From contig JBGQHM010000317.1 of assembly GCA_041497995.1 (NCBI GenBank), forward strand, positions 1 to 7,794: a DNA stretch of 7,794 bases, given 5' to 3'. A program made the translations under genes and the position numbers. The number at the start of each line of letters is the position of its first letter. The first letter of the stretch is position 1. A model generated the notes under the pieces. It ran no database searches. It was not told the DNA's origin and saw only the letters and a program-made list of their open reading frames with translations. This DNA is from DATKMS01 sp041497995. GTDB taxonomy: Bacteria; Desulfobacterota; Binatia; HRBIN30. Positions 6,201 to 7,794 of this stretch are shown here, in pieces.

Positions 6201-6698
6201 AGTAGCGGCAGCTGCCAGCCAGGCGCCATTGTGTACCGCCCGCTCAACAGTGATGCCACCGATCAGGACTTCTCCGCACGCGCGTTCGGCGATTGCTCTG
6301 GCGATTGGCAACCGGCGACGACGGCCGTTCGGAGTGGGGCCCGATCGCTGGCTGCCCCGTCGCAGCCGGTGCTGCGGCACTTTCAACGTCTGCGAGACCG
6401 CGTTCGTGTGTCGATCTACGTGCAAAGCCCCGGGACCTTTCACGCCGTCGACGTGCAGCTCGCGTACAATCCTGCAGTGCTCAGCGCGCCGCGCGTGGCG
6501 CAGACGCGTCGGGTCAAGGCCGCGCTCATGGCCACGAATGATCAGGAGCCCGGCCTCGTCGCGATTTCGCTGGCAAGCGCACATCCTGTGCGCGGCGGGC
6601 GCGTGCTGACCGTCGACTTCACCATCAACGTTCCCGGGACGCGTCCCGCGCCGGCGAGCGTGATCATGCTCGTCGGGCGAGTTGTTCAAGTTCAGTGA
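3294..6698 (+). CDS. Secreted NHL-repeat protein with Thr/Pro linker, dockerin and cohesin-like domains
   Basis: This encodes 1134 residues from ATG 3294. Order of parts: a basic N-terminus and hydrophobic core (21-38) ending VRA-D, a signal peptidase I type site after residue 41; twelve NHL repeats of about 56 residues (47-730); a Thr/Pro-rich linker (731-815); a carboxypeptidase-regulatory-like beta domain (816-880, with DDAGEYALYGV); a dockerin-like segment (881-943) with one complete calcium loop DVDADGQVSNAD at 914-925; an unassigned region (944-1032); and a cohesin-like domain (1033-1130, with FHAVDVQLAYNPAVL and GGRVLTVDFTI). NHL propellers generally bind proteins or ligands, and dockerins bind cohesins in extracellular complexes. 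No catalytic motif is visible, so a scaffold or adhesion role is inferred. There is no lipobox, C-terminal anchor helix or sorting motif, so it should be released or held by interaction. In-frame GTG codons at 3261 and 3324 are alternative starts; no strong ribosome binding site decides between them. The stop overlaps the end of the convergent carboxypeptidase gene. Confidence 0.9.
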   Translation: METPSTPPDRVATSSRPSTSACCLFLGSVLLAAAVVCPVRADDLPGVIETVVGGGNGDGHSSLSAVVDPRGLAVCPRGPGGRLDLYIADGKGNRVRRVDGVTGVVSTIAGTGVAGFTGDGGLATDAQLSFPLDVACDANGNTYLADGFSNRRVRKIDRAGYISTVAGNGQHDFSGDNVLATQAAMAPYALALDAAGNIYIADADNRRVRKVGLNGIITTVAGTGVYGYAHDGRPAAQEALGFPSGVAVDGTGRLYIADYNNKVIYRVTNGVIAVFAGDYVPAYGGDGGPATSAHLYLPNRVAVDPFGSVLIVDQGNNRVRRVDTAGVITTIAGDGTVSSAGDGGAGTRAGLFPLRAVASDPSENVYIGSSVSGAEPWSYDNRVRMLDSSGTIDTLAGISDNGDGPSPADAVIDPHGLLTGRQSWFNDVYIADSRNNQVRKLDGVTGAVSTIAGTGEAGFSGDGGPATAARLSGPSDVAGDAAGNLYVVDQNNQRVRRISSRGIITTVAGSGAFGYNGDAVLAVSAALASPTGVAVDNSGNVYIADRYNYRIRLVTPQGIISTVAGNGTYNPQGSSGDGGPATQAQLGVPTDVVVAPDGSLYVAEFGTHRVRKIRTNGIIITIAGNGNYGAGGDGGLAVNAQLNGPFALALDVAGNLYIDDSANQRVRRIDVVSGLITTVAGNGNAGTQGDGGPATDANLYPPSGIGVDASGHLYIAQADSSRVRRVLLSTAPTLPVPTRTFTPTPSVGATRTPTPTASRTATRTATPTASPQPTQTARPTSPPSFTFTPTVAPTSIPTLRLTPTPFGTPSATPTLSLTVSGHIGYQRSGLEVHDATVQLSADVLPRDAAPAMMRAATDDAGEYALYGVSGGAWRIEPQKVGGVEDAINAVDAVYALQAAAGLRGFRADEQLACDVDADGQVSNADAEMMLQRAVGLVPRFPVALLCQSDWVFTPEPAAMAQQNLIAPTVSSGSCQPGAIVYRPLNSDATDQDFSARAFGDCSGDWQPATTAVRSGARSLAAPSQPVLRHFQRLRDRVRVSIYVQSPGTFHAVDVQLAYNPAVLSAPRVAQTRRVKAALMATNDQEPGLVAISLASAHPVRGGRVLTVDFTINVPGTRPAPASVIMLVGRVVQVQ
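3432..5483 (+). repeat. Twelve NHL repeats, probably two six-bladed beta-propellers
   Basis: The repeat consensus is close to I[ST]T[VI]AGNG...GDGGPAT.A.L..P..VAVD..GN[LV]YIAD..N.RVR[KR]...G, with a period of about 56 residues (168 bp). By residue the units begin near 47, 104, 161, 216, 271, 327, 391, 447, 503, 559, 618 and 675. Units 1 and 7 lack GDGGPAT and share NGDG followed by AVVDPRGL/AVIDPHGL. Units 2 and 8 share DGVTG.VSTIAGTG.AGF.GDGG across their front border, and units 3 and 9 share GD.VLA in place of GDGGPA. This i to i+6 matching points to duplication of a six-repeat block at residue 390/391. Unit 6 carries an extra loop around residues 369-381. Confidence 0.88.
5484..5738 (+). 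repeat. Thr/Pro-rich interdomain linker
   Basis: Residues 731-815 of the NHL protein are dominated by TPTP, TAT and RTAT-like units with Ser and a few Arg. Such low-complexity segments act as extended spacers in secreted multidomain proteins and are often O-glycosylated. Here it separates the propeller half from the beta-sandwich, dockerin and cohesin half. Confidence 0.9.
5934..6122 (+). other. Dockerin-like domain within the NHL protein
   Basis: Residues 881-943. The two halves are AINAVDAVYALQAAAGL and VSNADAEMMLQRAVGL, the loop-helix duplication typical of type I dockerins. The second loop has Asp at 914, 916, 918 and 925, a full EF-hand-like calcium set. The first loop (about 880-891) keeps only Asp891 and acidic Glu884/Asp885, so its calcium site is degenerate. 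Confidence 0.78.
6390..6683 (+). other. Cohesin-like beta-sandwich domain at the C-terminus of the NHL protein
   Basis: Residues 1033-1130. The segments VRVSIYVQSPGTFHAVDVQL, AYNPAVL and GGRVLTVDFTINV follow the order seen in cohesin-type domains: an opening strand, a hydrophobic-D-x-x-L-x-Y-x-P-x-V-L motif, then G-x-L-x-x-(I/V)-x-F near the end. The domain is recognised by pattern only. It is slightly short, and the final strand ends almost at the protein terminus. Confidence 0.65.
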
Positions 6699-7794
6699 CG
6701 GGGAATGGACTCGAGCAACGCGAGCTTACGTTGCAAGTGATCGAGCAGCGGCTGCGGTGAAGCGGGGTGACCCGTGGCGCGCCGGATCAACTCCGGCGCC
6801 CGATAGGTTTGCCCGAGGCTGTGCACGTGTTGGCGCAACCAGCCAAGCAGCGTGTGGAACTCGCCTCGCGCGAGTAGAGCATCGAGCGGACCGAGCGTCG
6901 TCTCCGCGGCGCGCGCCAGCTGGGCGGCGTAGATGTTGCCGAGTGTATAGGTGGGGAAATAGCCGATGGCGCCGCTTGCCCAGTGGACGTCTTGCAGCAC
7001 GCCGTCACGGTCGGTCTCCGGGACGACTCCGAGGTAGTGCCGCATCTTGGCCTGCCACGCCTCCGGCAGGTCGTCGACACGCAAGCTGCCGTCGACCAGC
7101 GCGCACTCCAGCTCGAAGCGCAGAATGATGTGCAGGTTGTAGGTGATCTCGTCTGATTCGGTGCGGATCAACGACGGGCGTGCCTCGTTGACGGCGAGCA
7201 GCACCGCCGAGAGCGAGGTGTCGGTGATCGCAGGAAAGAATTGGCGCGCCAGCGGCAGCAGAGACGTCCAGAATCCTTCGGACCGGCCGACCTGATTCTC
7301 CCAGAGCCGCGACTGCGACTCGTGGACACCCAGTGAGCACGCCTCGCCACGCGGCGTGCCGCGCGCTGCCGGATCGAGGCCTTGCTCGTAGAGTCCGTGC
7401 CCCGTCTCGTGGATGGTCGAGTAGAGCGCGTAGCGCAGATCGTGCGGATCGTAGCGCGTCGTCAGTCGCACGTCCTCGCCGATGCTCGTCGAGAACGGAT
7501 GCGCCGCTTCATCGAGTCGCCCTCTGTTGAAGTCGAAGCCCAGCCGTTCGGCGACGGCCCGATTGAACTGCCGCTGCGCTTCGATGGGGAAGTCGCCGCG
7601 CAGTGCTGTGGTCGAAACGGTCCGCCCGGCGAGGCGTTCGACCAGGGGGAGCAGCCCATCGCGCAACTCGCGGAAGACCGGCTCGAGCTGTGCCACTGAC
7701 ATCCCGGGCTCGTAGGCTTCGAGCAGCACGTCGTAGGCGTCGCGACGCGCATCGATCGCGGCGGCGACGCGGCGCTCCGTTTCGACGATGCGTT
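6692..7794 (-). CDS. M32 family metallocarboxypeptidase (Taq carboxypeptidase type), N-terminus cut by window edge
   Basis: The frame is open to the right edge, giving about 366 visible residues of a family of roughly 500. The missing part is about 130 N-terminal residues. M32 enzymes are cytoplasmic zinc (or cobalt) carboxypeptidases that remove C-terminal residues from peptides with broad specificity. The active-site HETGH motif is encoded at 7411-7397 (two His ligands and the catalytic Glu), followed by GLYEQGL. The third metal ligand is in HESQSRLWEN, whose Glu codon is at 7321-7319. Other family signatures are HPFS, DVRLTTRYDPHDLRYALYST, IRTESDEITYNLH and GYFPTYTLGNIYAAQ. The visible part has no damage. 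The stop TGA at 6694-6692 overlaps the 3' end of the convergent NHL gene by 7 bp. A GTG at 7729 is not the real start, because the family-typical sequence (ETERRVAAAIDARRDAYDV) continues upstream of it to the edge. Confidence 0.95.
   Translation of the reverse strand, partial: RIVETERRVAAAIDARRDAYDVLLEAYEPGMSVAQLEPVFRELRDGLLPLVERLAGRTVSTTALRGDFPIEAQRQFNRAVAERLGFDFNRGRLDEAAHPFSTSIGEDVRLTTRYDPHDLRYALYSTIHETGHGLYEQGLDPAARGTPRGEACSLGVHESQSRLWENQVGRSEGFWTSLLPLARQFFPAITDTSLSAVLLAVNEARPSLIRTESDEITYNLHIILRFELECALVDGSLRVDDLPEAWQAKMRHYLGVVPETDRDGVLQDVHWASGAIGYFPTYTLGNIYAAQLARAAETTLGPLDALLARGEFHTLLGWLRQHVHSLGQTYRAPELIRRATGHPASPQPLLDHLQRKLALLESIPRH

Noticed and set aside
5823..6689. Minus-strand open frame antisense to the dockerin and cohesin region
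   Set aside because: It lies wholly inside a well-supported gene. It is His/Arg-rich with no domain and is a shadow of high-GC coding sequence.

Overview
The window is high-GC, gene-dense bacterial DNA. It carries six protein-coding genes, two of them cut by the window edges. No RNA genes, insertion sequences, CRISPR arrays or origins were seen. The combination of a Thr/Pro-rich linker, a dockerin and a cohesin-like domain on an NHL protein, beside MeaB, suggests an environmental lineage such as Desulfobacterota, Myxococcota or Binatota. That placement is inference only; no marker gene is present.

Layout. (1) Positions 1-1225, minus strand: two membrane proteins of unknown function in a probable operon, a small two-helix protein followed by a seven-to-eight-helix protein that runs off the left edge. 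(2) Positions 1226-1424: a divergent intergenic region with a perfect tandem 13-bp repeat next to a good -10-like hexamer for the minus operon. (3) Positions 1425-3118, plus strand: meaB, the GTPase chaperone of adenosylcobalamin-dependent acyl-CoA mutases. It shares a 4-base ATGA overlap with a PPP-family metallophosphatase. (4) Positions 3119-3293: a short non-coding spacer with small inverted repeats. (5) Positions 3294-6698, plus strand: a large secreted protein made of a signal peptide, twelve NHL repeats, a Thr/Pro linker, a carboxypeptidase-regulatory-like beta domain, a dockerin and a cohesin-like domain. (6) Positions 6692-7794, minus strand: the C-terminal three quarters of an M32 (Taq-type) metallocarboxypeptidase. 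Its end overlaps the end of the NHL gene tail-to-tail by 7 bp.

How they fit together. The meaB-phosphatase pair looks translationally coupled and is the only clear functional unit. The membrane pair is probably a second unit. The NHL protein is a surface or extracellular scaffold-like protein with no visible enzymatic domain, and the carboxypeptidase looks like an unrelated cytoplasmic housekeeping gene. The most noteworthy item is the NHL protein. Its twelve repeats read as a duplicated six-repeat unit, probably two six-bladed propellers, and it carries both partners of a cohesin-dockerin type interaction in one chain.
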